Assembly: GCF_028765575.1 (NCBI RefSeq)
Contig: NZ_JARACO010000017.1
Location: 19,100 to 83,099 of the forward strand
From: Aliivibrio sp. S3MY1
Lineage (GTDB): Bacteria > Pseudomonadota > Gammaproteobacteria > Enterobacterales > Vibrionaceae
Direction of reading: 5' to 3'
DNA length: 64,000 nt
How positions within the stretch are numbered: the stretch's first letter is position 1; the number at the start of each line of letters is the position of its first letter. The position numbers were made by a program, and so were the translations under genes. The notes under the pieces are model-generated. The model was not told where the DNA came from. It searched no databases and was given only the letters and a program-made list of their open reading frames with translations. Shown piece after piece: positions 28,110-37,235 of this stretch.

Positions 28110-29327
28110 ATGGCAGCCTTTGAATATAAAGCACTAGAAAAAACAGGTAAGCAGAAAAAGGGGGTCATGGAAGGCGATAATGCGCGCCAAGTTCGCCAAC
28201 GCTTAAAAGAACAAGGCCTTATTCCTGTTGAAGTAATTGAAACTAAATCAAAGCAGCAAAAGAATGCTTCTCAAGGATTAAGTTTCAAACGTGGGATTAG
28301 TGTTAATGATTTATCATTGATCACTCGCCAATTGGCGACCTTAGTTCAAGCGGGAATGCCATTAGAAGAGTGTTTAAAAGCCGTTGCAGAGCAAGGTGAG
28401 AAAGCACATATTCGCAGCATGATAATGGGCGTTCGCTCTAAAGTGATAGAAGGGTATCCGCTAGCAGAAAGCTTTGCTGATTACCCGCATGTCTTTGATG
28501 AGCTGTTTTGCTCAATGGTGGCTGCTGGTGAAAAATCAGGCCATTTGGATACGGTGTTAAACCGTTTGGCTGATTATGCTGAAAATCGTCAAAAGATGCG
28601 CAGTAAATTACAGCAAGCGATGATTTATCCTATCATGCTGACGTTAATTGCTATTGCGGTGATTTCCTTTTTGCTTGCAACGGTCGTTCCTAAAATTGTC
28701 GATCAATTTGTGCAAATGGGACAAGGCTTACCGACTGTCACCGAGGTATTATTAGCGGCCAGTAACTTCGTAGTGAACTGGGGCCTTGTTGTTATCATTG
28801 TCGTTGTATCATTGATTGTTGGTGTAAAATGGTTACTGACTAAGCCTCATTTTCGTTTAGCGTGGGATAAAAAAATCTTACGATTACCTGTTATTGGCAA
28901 GGTGGTTCGTGGATTAAATACCTCGCGCTTTGCACGTACGTTATCGATCTGTACATCAAGTGCGATTCCATTATTGGATGGGATGAAAGTCGCAGCAGAT
29001 GTAATGAGTAATCAATACTTTAAGCTGCAGGTATTAGAAGCGGCAGATAATGTGCGTGAAGGGGCGAGTTTACGTATTTCGTTAGAGCAAACAAAATTGT
29101 TTCCACCAATGATGCTGCATATGATAGCCAGTGGTGAGCAAAGTGGTGAATTAGAGCAAATGCTAACGCGTTCGGCTGATAACCAAGATCGTGACTTTGA
29201 ATCTCTGGTTAATATGGCTCTGGGTATTTTTGAACCTTTACTGATTGTTTTTATGGCCGGTATCGTGCTTTTCATTGTTGTCGCGACATTAATGCCAATC
29301 ATTGAACTCAATAATTTAGTCGGGTAG
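28110..29327 (+). CDS. gspF: Type II secretion platform protein GspF
   Basis: 405 residues with the usual two repeated cytoplasmic GspF domains (about 70-170 and 270-375) and three membrane helices (near 167-190, 218-240 and 375-400). Diagnostic stretches are TRQLATLVQAGMPLEECL and the later TLSICTSSAIPLLDGM, plus ASGEQSGELEQML. It is the polytopic inner-membrane platform that contacts GspE and GspL. It is immediately preceded by gspE with no gap. Confidence 0.97.
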   Translation: MAAFEYKALEKTGKQKKGVMEGDNARQVRQRLKEQGLIPVEVIETKSKQQKNASQGLSFKRGISVNDLSLITRQLATLVQAGMPLEECLKAVAEQGEKAHIRSMIMGVRSKVIEGYPLAESFADYPHVFDELFCSMVAAGEKSGHLDTVLNRLADYAENRQKMRSKLQQAMIYPIMLTLIAIAVISFLLATVVPKIVDQFVQMGQGLPTVTEVLLAASNFVVNWGLVVIIVVVSLIVGVKWLLTKPHFRLAWDKKILRLPVIGKVVRGLNTSRFARTLSICTSSAIPLLDGMKVAADVMSNQYFKLQVLEAADNVREGASLRISLEQTKLFPPMMLHMIASGEQSGELEQMLTRSADNQDRDFESLVNMALGIFEPLLIVFMAGIVLFIVVATLMPIIELNNLVG

Positions 29328-29391
29328 TGAGTCGTTACTATCCTTTTTTCATTTTATTAATATATTAATTTTTAATCTCAGGAGTCATTCC

Positions 29392-29844
29392 ATGCAAGTC
29401 AATTCAGCTCAACGTAAACAAGGTGGTTTCACCCTGTTAGAAGTGATGGTTGTTATCGTTATTCTTGGTGTTTTAGCCAGTGTAGTCGTACCAAATTTAC
29501 TTGGTAACAAAGAGAAAGCCGATCAACAAAAAGCGATCACTGATATCGTGGCATTAGAAAATTCATTGGATATGTACAAGCTAGATAGCAGTGTTTATCC
29601 AACCACAGATCAAGGATTAGAGGCGTTAGTATCTAAGCCAACATCAAGTCCTGAACCGCGTAACTACCGCGCTAATGGTTATATTCGTCGTTTACCAAAT
29701 GACCCGTGGGGCAATGAGTACCAATATTTAAGTCCTGGTGATAACGGCACAATTGATATCTTCTCATTAGGAGCAGATGGCCAAGAAGGCGGTGAAGGTG
29801 CAAATGCTGATATTGGTAACTGGAACATGCAAGACTTTCAATAA
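29392..29844 (+). CDS. gspG: Major pseudopilin GspG
   Basis: 150 residues. The type IV prepilin signature is QGG before FTLLEVMVVIVILGVLASVVVPNLL, with cleavage by the prepilin peptidase after the second Gly. The C-terminal globular domain contains LPNDPWGNEYQYLSPG and the DxxSxGADGxEGGxGxxADI calcium-binding loop near residues 122-140. It forms the body of the pseudopilus. The gap of 64 bases after gspF and an AGGAG ribosome site fit strong translation. Confidence 0.98.
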   Translation: MQVNSAQRKQGGFTLLEVMVVIVILGVLASVVVPNLLGNKEKADQQKAITDIVALENSLDMYKLDSSVYPTTDQGLEALVSKPTSSPEPRNYRANGYIRRLPNDPWGNEYQYLSPGDNGTIDIFSLGADGQEGGEGANADIGNWNMQDFQ

Positions 29845-29869
29845 GTCATAAATTGTATAGATAAAAACA

Positions 29870-30472
29870 ATGATGAAGATAAAACGTGAGGTTGGGTTTA
29901 CCCTAATCGAAATTATGTTGGTATTGGTACTACTATCGGTCAGTTCGATGGCAGTAATAACGAGTCTTCCTGACAGTCAAGATGACCAAATGGAAGAACA
30001 AGCCTCACGTTTTTATCAGTTAGTTCAGCTTCTTAATGAAGATGCTTTGCTCAATGGGATGGATTACGGCATTTACTTTAATCAAGAGCGACAAGAATAT
30101 CGCTTTATGACGTTAACGGTAGATGGCTGGCAGCCTCTTGAGAAAAACCGCTTTTTTACTGAAGTGAAAATGGATGACTCATCCGTAGAATTTGAGATGG
30201 AATTAGGTGGTTCAGCATGGGCTGATGATGATCGCTTATTTGAACCGGGATCCTTATTTGATGAAGAGATGTTTGCTGATCTCGAAGAAGACAAAAAACC
30301 AATACCCCCGCAAGTGATGGTGTTATCGAGTGGCGAAGTGACGCCTTTTATGGTGACTTTTTTCCCTGAAAATGAGCACGGTAATCTTGATAATAAAACG
30401 TGGGAGGTTAAAGCCGATGAGTCTGGTGTGATCCGTTTATTTGCTCCGGGAGATGAACGAGATGAAGAGTAA
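29870..30472 (+). CDS. gspH: Minor pseudopilin GspH
   Basis: 200 residues. A prepilin N terminus (VG before FTLIEIMLVLVLLSVSSMAVI) identifies a pseudopilin; position after gspG and length make it GspH. Its C-terminal half is strongly acidic (DDDRLFEPGSLFDEEMFADLEEDK). Minor pseudopilins cap the pseudopilus tip. It overlaps gspI slightly in the acidic tail. Two ATG codons (29870, 29873) are equally possible. Confidence 0.95.
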   Translation: MMKIKREVGFTLIEIMLVLVLLSVSSMAVITSLPDSQDDQMEEQASRFYQLVQLLNEDALLNGMDYGIYFNQERQEYRFMTLTVDGWQPLEKNRFFTEVKMDDSSVEFEMELGGSAWADDDRLFEPGSLFDEEMFADLEEDKKPIPPQVMVLSSGEVTPFMVTFFPENEHGNLDNKTWEVKADESGVIRLFAPGDERDEE

Positions 30473-30839
30473 CTTTTCTTTACGAAAAACCAAGCAAGGA
30501 ATGACCTTATTGGAAGTGCTGGTGGCGCTTGCTATTTTTGCGACCGCAGCCTTGAGTGTTTTAAGATCGGTAACTCAGCATATTAATACCTTAGGTTATT
30601 TAGAAGAAAAGACGTTCGCAGGAATGGTGGTAGATAATCAAATGGCATTGATGATGTTAGATAAACCACCAACATCGACCAAAAAAGGTGAAACAGAGTT
30701 GGCAGGTCAAACATGGTATTGGACCATCGCTCCGGTAAAAACAACCTCTGATATTTTAAAGTCAGTGGATGTGTCGGTATCGACCAGTAAAGATCAAAAA
30801 TCCTCATTAATCACGGTACGAACGTATGTTGCGCCATAA
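30462..30839 (+). CDS. gspI: Minor pseudopilin GspI
   Basis: 125 residues from the ATG at 30462, chosen because GGGAG lies nine bases before it; in-frame starts at 30441 and 30453 add unneeded residues. Prepilin signature KQG before MTLLEVLVALAIFATAALS. Short globular domain with AGQTWYW, typical of GspI. It starts inside the end of gspH and its own end overlaps gspJ by 14 bases, so translation is coupled. Confidence 0.95.
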   Translation: MKSNFSLRKTKQGMTLLEVLVALAIFATAALSVLRSVTQHINTLGYLEEKTFAGMVVDNQMALMMLDKPPTSTKKGETELAGQTWYWTIAPVKTTSDILKSVDVSVSTSKDQKSSLITVRTYVAP

Positions 30840-31500
30840 TTTTTCTCGCGGCTCAGTCAAAGGGTTTACGCTGATTGAAGTGATGGTAGCCATTGCGGTG
30901 TTTGCCACCTTGAGTTTTTCAGCGTATCAAGTGGTGAACCAAGTTCAGCGCAGTAATGAATTATCCTTAGAAAAGAGTGAGCGTATTAAGCAACTTCAAC
31001 GCAGCTTGGTTTTTCTCGATAACGATTTTCGTCAAATTGTAGCTCGTCCATTTCGAACAAATGGTGAAAAAGCCACAGATAAATTATTGTCTGCGGATGA
31101 GTATCTGTTGGACTCTGAATCTCAAGGTATTTTATTTGTACGTTTAGGATGGAAAAATCCACAACAAGCTTTTCCTCGTGGAGAGATAACTAAAGTCGGT
31201 TATCGTCTCGTTGAAAATGTCATTGAGCGTTTGTGGTGGCGTTATCCGGATACTCCTGTAGGGCAAAAGCCTGTTGTTACCCCGTTAATTGATGGGGTTG
31301 AAGCGCTTAAGTTCGAATTTTATGATGGCAAAAAATGGGTGAAAATTTGGGATGTGAAAAATCAATTACCGAAAGCCACTAAGGTTATTATTACTTTTAA
31401 AGATTATGGTGATGTTGAACGCATCTATTTAACCTCAGGATTTAAAGTCGAAGAAAACTCAAGCCAAAGCGATGACTCATCACAAGATAAAGGTGGGTGA
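30826..31500 (+). CDS. gspJ: Minor pseudopilin GspJ
   Basis: 224 residues. Prepilin signature VKG before FTLIEVMVAIAVFATLSFSAYQ. The globular domain shows LDNDFRQIVARPFR and GRLVENVIERLWWRYPD-like sequence characteristic of GspJ, which forms the I-J-K tip complex. It ends in a Ser/Asp-rich tail (SSQSDDSSQDK). One base separates its stop from the start of gspK. Confidence 0.95.
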   Translation: MLRHNFSRGSVKGFTLIEVMVAIAVFATLSFSAYQVVNQVQRSNELSLEKSERIKQLQRSLVFLDNDFRQIVARPFRTNGEKATDKLLSADEYLLDSESQGILFVRLGWKNPQQAFPRGEITKVGYRLVENVIERLWWRYPDTPVGQKPVVTPLIDGVEALKFEFYDGKKWVKIWDVKNQLPKATKVIITFKDYGDVERIYLTSGFKVEENSSQSDDSSQDKGG

Positions 31501-31501
31501 G

Positions 31502-32542
31502 ATGGGAAATAAAAGAGAGCGCTTAGAGTGTCGTTCAAAAAAGCAACAAGGTGTTGCATTGATCGTTGTTTTGTTACTGCTCGCGATTATGGTGACCATC
31601 GCAGCTCAAATGTCTGAACGCTTATTTATTCAGTTTCATCGGGCACAGAATCAAGTCAATCATCAACAGGCTTATTGGTACTCAATAGGAGTGGAAGCAT
31701 TGGCCAAGGCGGGCATCGAAGAAGCCTATAAAGATGGTGATACCATTAATTTGAGCCAAGCATGGGCAACAGAAGAAACGACCTACCCACTTGATTATGG
31801 CGAAGCCATTGGTGGCGTGAAAGATAAACAGGCGTGTTTTAATTTGAATGCGTTGAGCAGTGTGAAACCGAGTAGTGACCCATCTCAGCGTCCATTTTTA
31901 GTTAAAGTATGGATGAACTTATTAGAGTCGGTTGAGGTTGAAAATTACCTTGCAGAAGTCATTGCGGATTCGACTTGGGAATTCATGGATGAGAACGACA
32001 CCGCTCAATCAATCTCGGGTGTTGAAGACAGTACTTATCAATCGTTTAAACCGGCCTACTTAGCGCCAAATGGTTGGATTGGTGATGCCAGTGAGCTGCG
32101 AGCCATTAATGGGGTAACAGCTCAAGTCGTTGAGGCCGTTTCACCTTTAGTATGTGCAATACCAAGCAGTAATTTTTATTTGAATGTAAATACCTTAGCG
32201 CCTGAAAATGCCAACATTTTAGTCGCTTTGTTTTCTCCGGGATTGAGCGAAGATAATGCCCGGGAAGTATTGGAGAACAGACCTTTTGATGGTTGGAGTA
32301 GTGTTGATGATTTTTTAGTGGAAGGGGCAATAAGCCAAGTTGACGCCAATACACGCAAACAAGCAAAACCGTATTTATCGATAGATAGTCAGTTTTTTGA
32401 GTTAGATGCTCAAGTATTAGTAGAAGATTCGCGCGTACGTGTGCGTTCTTTATTACACAGTAGTGATAAAAAGGTGGTGAACGTTGTCCGTCGCCAGTAT
32501 GGAGGAATGAATGAGCGAACATCTGATACTAAGGCTGAATAG
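31502..32542 (+). CDS. gspK: Minor pseudopilin GspK
   Basis: 346 residues from the ATG at 31502, with GGTGGG upstream inside the gspJ end; an earlier start at 31472 would only overlap gspJ. Signature QQG before VALIVVLLLLAIMVTIAAQM, lacking the Glu at position +5, as is normal for GspK at the tip. A large domain with CFNLNALSS near 115, Cys and acidic sites follows. It overlaps gspL by 32 bases. Confidence 0.95.
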   Translation: MGNKRERLECRSKKQQGVALIVVLLLLAIMVTIAAQMSERLFIQFHRAQNQVNHQQAYWYSIGVEALAKAGIEEAYKDGDTINLSQAWATEETTYPLDYGEAIGGVKDKQACFNLNALSSVKPSSDPSQRPFLVKVWMNLLESVEVENYLAEVIADSTWEFMDENDTAQSISGVEDSTYQSFKPAYLAPNGWIGDASELRAINGVTAQVVEAVSPLVCAIPSSNFYLNVNTLAPENANILVALFSPGLSEDNAREVLENRPFDGWSSVDDFLVEGAISQVDANTRKQAKPYLSIDSQFFELDAQVLVEDSRVRVRSLLHSSDKKVVNVVRRQYGGMNERTSDTKAE

Positions 32543-33773
32543 TCAGCCATCAGATCCCATTCAATGGATAGTCTGGTCACCAGAAAATAAAGAAGTGATA
32601 GCGTCTGGAGAGTTAAGCTCTGTGGAAGAGTTATCATCGTTATCGCAATACAGCGATCAGCGTATCGTCTCAGCTCTTTTGCCTGGCAGTGATGTGTTAT
32701 TGCGAGAAGTGATGATACCGGAAGGGGCCGCTCGACAATTTTCGTCGATGCTGCCTTTTATCGTTGAAGATGACTTAGCTCAAGATGTCGATGATTTACA
32801 TATCGTTATTTTGAATAAAACCAAAAAAATGGCTCAGGTTGCCATTGTTGAACATCAAAAAATGGTGAAATGGTTAGAGCAACTTAATGAGGCTGGAATT
32901 CAAACTAAACGTTTCTTACCTGATGTATTAGCGTTGCCTTTTCACCAAGATGGAACGACCATGGTTGAGCTTAATCAACAATGGTTGTTGCGTTTTAGTG
33001 AATATCAAGGTGCGATTGCGGAATCTGAGTGGCTACCAATGCTATTGGAGGGGCTCGTTACCAATAGCGCTAAATCCGTTGCCGATACGGAAGAGCAAGA
33101 TACTGAAATAGAGGATGTAGAAGGCTCAAAGAATTATGTCCTTCATAGTTATTCGCCTTGTGACATTACCGTTGCGAATACCAAGCATATAAAAGAGGCG
33201 CCAGAGTTAGTGATGCAATTACTGGCTGAAGGGGCTCTTAGCTCTAAAGTGAACGTATTGAGTGGTAAGTATCGTCCTCAGTCTTCATGGCGCAAGCATT
33301 GGCGTATCTGGCAGAAAGTAATTTTGGCCTTTGGTTTAGTGATGGTGGCTTTTGTTGCTCAGCATATTACTGAAGTACAAAAACTGGAGCAGCACAGTAT
33401 TGCGCTTCGAACTGAAAGCGAACGAATTTTTAGAGATATCTTCCCTGGTAAACGTAAGATACCAACGGTGAGTTACTTAAAATCTCAAATGAAAAACGAA
33501 GAAGCACGCTTACAAGGTGGTTCGGGTGGGGATGATTTATTGGCTTGGATGGCAGAGCTTGCACCATACTTAGCAAAAGTGCCTCAAGTGAAATTACAAA
33601 GTCTAAAATTTGATGGCAAACGAGGTGAACTGCGATTGCAAGCCAGTGCGTCAGATTTTCCTTATTTTGATAAGTTGACCTCAGAGTTAAATGCTAAGTT
33701 TGAGGTTGAGCAAGGCCAACTGAATAAAAACCAAAACCAAGTATTTGGTGCGATTGTTATTAGGAGAAAATAA
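32511..33773 (+). CDS. gspL: Type II secretion protein GspL
   Basis: 420 residues. The N-terminal cytoplasmic domain (about 1-255) has an actin-like fold that binds GspE; a membrane helix (VILAFGLVMVAFVAQHI, about 265-281) follows, then a periplasmic ferredoxin-like domain (about 320-420). Typical sequence includes FSSMLPFIVEDDLAQDVDDLH near 80. It anchors the ATPase to the membrane with GspM. The stop overlaps the ATG of gspM by one base. Confidence 0.95.
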   Translation: MSEHLILRLNSQPSDPIQWIVWSPENKEVIASGELSSVEELSSLSQYSDQRIVSALLPGSDVLLREVMIPEGAARQFSSMLPFIVEDDLAQDVDDLHIVILNKTKKMAQVAIVEHQKMVKWLEQLNEAGIQTKRFLPDVLALPFHQDGTTMVELNQQWLLRFSEYQGAIAESEWLPMLLEGLVTNSAKSVADTEEQDTEIEDVEGSKNYVLHSYSPCDITVANTKHIKEAPELVMQLLAEGALSSKVNVLSGKYRPQSSWRKHWRIWQKVILAFGLVMVAFVAQHITEVQKLEQHSIALRTESERIFRDIFPGKRKIPTVSYLKSQMKNEEARLQGGSGGDDLLAWMAELAPYLAKVPQVKLQSLKFDGKRGELRLQASASDFPYFDKLTSELNAKFEVEQGQLNKNQNQVFGAIVIRRK

Positions 33774-34258
33774 TGAAAGCCTTTATGACATGGTGGCAAA
33801 GTATCTCACCAAGAGAACGAATTTTGGTGAGTGGTGGCAGTGTTGCGTTATTGATTGCTGCTATTTATTGGGGGGGTATTAAGCCATTAAATGATCGAGC
33901 AGAATTAGCGCAGAATCGGATTAACAGTGAACGCAGTTTATTAACTTGGGTGCAAAAGAAAGCCGATACGATTGTGACACTTCGAGGTGGCTCATCTGGA
34001 GGAGCACAAGTAGCGAATCGTCCTATAAATCAAGTGATCCCAAGCAGTACTCGCCAATTTAAAATTGAGTTGATCCGTATGCAACCTCGTGGTGAGCAAA
34101 TGCAGGTGTGGGTTAAACCCCTGCCTTTTAATTCATTAATTAATTGGTTGGCGTATTTGAGAGATACCCAAGGCATTCATGCTCAGTTTTTAGATTTAAA
34201 TAAAACCGATGTAGAAGGTATGGTTGAAGTAAACCGCCTTCAATTAAGTAGAGAGTGA
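33773..34258 (+). CDS. gspM: Type II secretion protein GspM
   Basis: 161 residues. A short N-terminal cytoplasmic stretch (MTWWQSISPRERILVSGG) with the usual SPRER motif is followed by one membrane helix (VALLIAAIYWGGI) and a periplasmic ferredoxin-like domain. GspM pairs with GspL in the inner membrane. It is overlapped by gspL upstream and meets gspN downstream. Confidence 0.95.
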   Translation: MKAFMTWWQSISPRERILVSGGSVALLIAAIYWGGIKPLNDRAELAQNRINSERSLLTWVQKKADTIVTLRGGSSGGAQVANRPINQVIPSSTRQFKIELIRMQPRGEQMQVWVKPLPFNSLINWLAYLRDTQGIHAQFLDLNKTDVEGMVEVNRLQLSRE

Positions 34259-34260
34259 TC

Positions 34261-35022
34261 ATGAAGTTTAAATTACTAATCGCAACGGTCTTCTCTGCCT
34301 TTTTTACCGCCAGTGCATTATTGCATATGCCAATTCAGTGGGTTGTTGAGCAAGCTCCAGCTATCAGAGGGTTGGCATTAACTGGGTTATCTGGAACGCC
34401 GTGGAAAGGCCAAGTTGATTCATTATCGTGGCAACGCGTGAACTATGGACAATTACAATGGCAGATAGATCCAATGGCTATACTAAAGGGGCATGCGGTG
34501 TTTGCGGTGCGTTTTGGTCGTGGTAGCGAATTAGAGTTGCGCGGTAAAGGCACGGTCGGCTATAGCGTATCCAAAGGGGCGTATGCTGAAAATATGGTGG
34601 TCTCACTTCCTGTCGCTAGCATTATGAATAAAGTGCCGATGGCATTACCTGTGTCTTTACAAGGGCAAGTCGAAGTCAATATTAGTTACTTTCAACAAGG
34701 CCAACCTTGGTGTAAACAAGCTACGGGTGAGGTGGTTTGGTCTGCGGGTAAGATTATTTCTCCTTTAGGTAACATTGATCCGAATACAGCCATTGCTGAT
34801 GTTACTTGTGTTGATAACAAGATAACCTTGATCAGTAAGCAATCATCAAAAGATGTGGGCAGCCAGTTTGATGTGGTGCTCAATCCAAATCGTTCTTATC
34901 AGGTTAGTGGCTGGTTCAAACCTGAAGCAAATTTCCCATCTAGCTTAAGAAGCCAACTAAAATGGCTAGGCAAGCCTGATGCAAAAGGGCAATATAAAGT
35001 AACTTATTCAGGACGTCTGTAA
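34261..35022 (+). CDS. gspN: Type II secretion protein GspN
   Basis: 253 residues from the ATG at 34261; a GTG at 34255 is an alternative. One N-terminal membrane helix (LLIATVFSAFFTASALLHM) precedes a periplasmic part containing GLSGTPWKGQVDSLSWQRVNYGQLQWQIDP, the GspN hallmark. Two cysteines near 150 and 180 may form a disulfide. GspN is absent from many type II systems and is not always essential; vibrios retain it at the operon end. The gap to nudE is nine bases. Confidence 0.93.
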   Translation: MKFKLLIATVFSAFFTASALLHMPIQWVVEQAPAIRGLALTGLSGTPWKGQVDSLSWQRVNYGQLQWQIDPMAILKGHAVFAVRFGRGSELELRGKGTVGYSVSKGAYAENMVVSLPVASIMNKVPMALPVSLQGQVEVNISYFQQGQPWCKQATGEVVWSAGKIISPLGNIDPNTAIADVTCVDNKITLISKQSSKDVGSQFDVVLNPNRSYQVSGWFKPEANFPSSLRSQLKWLGKPDAKGQYKVTYSGRL

Positions 35023-35031
35023 GGAAATACA

Positions 35032-35583
35032 ATGGCTAAAAAACAATTGCCGACAATTTTAGATAAACGCATTGAAGCAAAATCAAAGTTGTTTTGTATT
35101 GAATCTGTAGATTTACGCTTCTCTAACGGAGTGGAGCGTACCTATGAAAGAATGAAACCGAGTGGTCGTCATGCCGTTATGATGGTACCTGTTACCGAGC
35201 AGGGTGATCTACTGCTAGTTCGAGAGTACGCAGTGGGAACTGAAAGCTATGAATTAGGGTTCCCAAAAGGCTTGATCGATCACGGTGAATCGCCAGCAGA
35301 AGCGGCAAATCGTGAATTAAAAGAAGAGATTGGTTTTGGTGCTGAGCAGTTGACCCGATTAAAAGAGTTGGTTCTCGCGCCGTCTTATTTCTCAAGTAAG
35401 ATGACGTTATTTGTTGCTCAAGGTTTATACCCTGAGAGATTGGAAGGTGATGAACCAGAACCATTAGATATTGTTCGATGGCCTTTAGCTCAAGCCTCTG
35501 AGCTTTTACACCACCTTGATTTTTCAGAAGCAAGGAGTATCTGTGCACTCTTGCTTACTCAACAATTTTTATCTAAGGAGTAA
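35032..35583 (+). CDS. nudE: ADP compounds hydrolase NudE (Nudix)
   Basis: 183 residues. It hydrolyses ADP-ribose, NADH and diadenosine polyphosphates. The Nudix box is complete: GLIDHGESPAEAANRELKEEIGF at about residues 82-104, with REx2EE. The start MAKKQLPTILDK is supported by AAGGAA upstream. It lies nine bases after gspN and five before cysQ, the normal vibrio order, so it is probably read with the gsp operon. Confidence 0.95.
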   Translation: MAKKQLPTILDKRIEAKSKLFCIESVDLRFSNGVERTYERMKPSGRHAVMMVPVTEQGDLLLVREYAVGTESYELGFPKGLIDHGESPAEAANRELKEEIGFGAEQLTRLKELVLAPSYFSSKMTLFVAQGLYPERLEGDEPEPLDIVRWPLAQASELLHHLDFSEARSICALLLTQQFLSKE

Positions 35584-35588
35584 TATTG

Positions 35589-36407
35589 ATGGATTCAACA
35601 CTTTCGCACCTGCTTCCTGAAGTGATCAATATTGCACGTGCATCAGGTCAGCTTATTCTCGATATTTATGAGAAGGGTGATTTTGAAGAGTTTACTAAGT
35701 CAGATGAAACACCAGTGACTAGTGCTGATTTAGCGGCACATAAGTTGATCATGGAAAAATTGGCTCAACTGACGCCTAATATCCCTATCTTATCAGAAGA
35801 AGATGCGGATATTGCTTTAGCGAAACGAGCACAATGGGATCGCTATTGGTTGGTTGATCCTCTAGATGGAACTCAAGAATTTATCGCTCGCAGTGGTGAT
35901 TTTGCAACAGTTATCGCTTTGGTTGAAAATAATCGTCCAGTGATGGGCGTGGTTTATGGTCCGGTTTCGGGTGTCACCTATTATGCTTATGAAGGAAAAG
36001 GAGCGTGGAAAATTCCAGATATGGACGAAAGCGTTCGTATCAGCACCCTTAAGCATGAAGAAGCAAAACAGCCGATAGCCATCGCAATTAGTCGTCGCCA
36101 AAACATTAATAATATTACCCGCTGTATGAGTTCTGAATGGAATTACAATTTAGTCCCTCTTGGCTCTGCGGCATTAAAAGCCTGTCTTGTGGCTGAAGGG
36201 GCTGTGGATTGTTATTTACGTTTAGGTCCGACTGGTGAGTGGGATACTGCGGCAACACAGTGCATTGTTCAAGAGGCGGGTGGTCGTATTTTATCGACAG
36301 AACTTGAAGCGCTCTCTTATAACGAAAGAGAGTCATTAGAGAATCCTAACTTTATTGTGTTAGGTGATGAAAACTTACCTTGGAATGAAATATTAACGTG
36401 CAAATAA
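35589..36407 (+). CDS. cysQ: 3'(2'),5'-bisphosphate nucleotidase
   Basis: 272 residues. CysQ removes 3'-phosphoadenosine 5'-phosphate, a by-product of sulfate assimilation, converting it to AMP. Family motifs: SEEDADI near residue 73, the metal-binding DPLDGTQEF near 93 and the C-terminal GEWDTAATQCIVQEAGG near 217. AAGGAG eight bases upstream picks the ATG at 35589 over the TTG just before it. It is the last gene of the gsp-nudE-cysQ cluster; I saw no clear terminator after it. Confidence 0.95.
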   Translation: MDSTLSHLLPEVINIARASGQLILDIYEKGDFEEFTKSDETPVTSADLAAHKLIMEKLAQLTPNIPILSEEDADIALAKRAQWDRYWLVDPLDGTQEFIARSGDFATVIALVENNRPVMGVVYGPVSGVTYYAYEGKGAWKIPDMDESVRISTLKHEEAKQPIAIAISRRQNINNITRCMSSEWNYNLVPLGSAALKACLVAEGAVDCYLRLGPTGEWDTAATQCIVQEAGGRILSTELEALSYNERESLENPNFIVLGDENLPWNEILTCK

Positions 36408-36557
36408 TTAGATCTAATCTTGATAAATAGATTATTAAGATTGCTATAATGTCAGAAGCTAGCGCGAAAACAGAACGACTCGAAAGGAATTCTACTCGAA
36501 AAAAATTGTGTTTCAGAGTACAATCCTTAATCATACTAATTTAGTCAGGTATTACTT

Positions 36558-37142
36558 GTGTCTTCAATCAATATTACTGAAAGTGCCCAAGAGCATTTTG
36601 CAAAACTTCTAGCACAGCAGCCAGAAGGGACAAACATCCGTGTATTCGTGGTTAATCCGGGTACTCAAAACGCAGAGTGTGGCGTATCTTACTGTCCGCC
36701 TGAAGCAATCGAAGCGAATGATACTGAGCTGAAATTTGAGAAATTATCAGCGTATGTTGATGAGTTGAGCTTACCTTTCCTTGAAGATGCTGATATCGAT
36801 TACGTTACTGACAAAATGGGCTCTCAATTAACATTGAAAGCACCAAATGCAAAAATGCGTAAAGTAAACGATGATGCACCTTTATTTGAACGTGTTGAAT
36901 ACGCAATTCAGACTCAAGTTAACCCACAGCTTGCTGGTCACGGTGGTCACGTTAGTCTGATGGAAATCACTGAAGCAGGCATTGCAATTGTTCAGTTCGG
37001 TGGTGGTTGTAATGGTTGTTCAATGGTAGATGTGACCCTAAAAGAAGGCATCGAAAAAGAATTGCTAGTTCAATTTGAAGGTGAACTAACCGCAGTTAAA
37101 GATTTAACTGAGCATGATCGTGGTGAGCACTCTTACTACTAA
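36558..37142 (+). CDS. nfuA: Fe-S biogenesis protein NfuA
   Basis: 194 residues, begins at GTG. NfuA carries and delivers 4Fe-4S clusters under stress. An N-terminal degenerate A-type domain (about 1-95) lacks cluster cysteines as usual, and the C-terminal Nfu domain holds the cluster-binding CxxC in [18 protein letters not shown] near residue 152. It has its own promoter region of about 150 bases and a strong terminator. Confidence 0.97.
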   Translation: MSSINITESAQEHFAKLLAQQPEGTNIRVFVVNPGTQNAECGVSYCPPEAIEANDTELKFEKLSAYVDELSLPFLEDADIDYVTDKMGSQLTLKAPNAKMRKVNDDAPLFERVEYAIQTQVNPQLAGHGGHVSLMEITEAGIAIVQFGGGCNGCSMVDVTLKEGIEKELLVQFEGELTAVKDLTEHDRGEHSYY

Positions 37143-37164
37143 GAGATTAGCTTAATCAATGAGT

Positions 37165-37195
37165 TAAAAAGGTGAGTAGGTACTCACCTTTTTTG
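37165..37195 (+). terminator. Rho-independent terminator after nfuA
   Basis: A perfect eight-base stem (ggtgagta / tactcacc) with a two-base loop core, flanked by A5 and T6 runs. Confidence 0.9.
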
Positions 37196-37235
37196 TGTCT
37201 GTTATTCTTGGGATCTAGGATGAAAGGCATGTTTT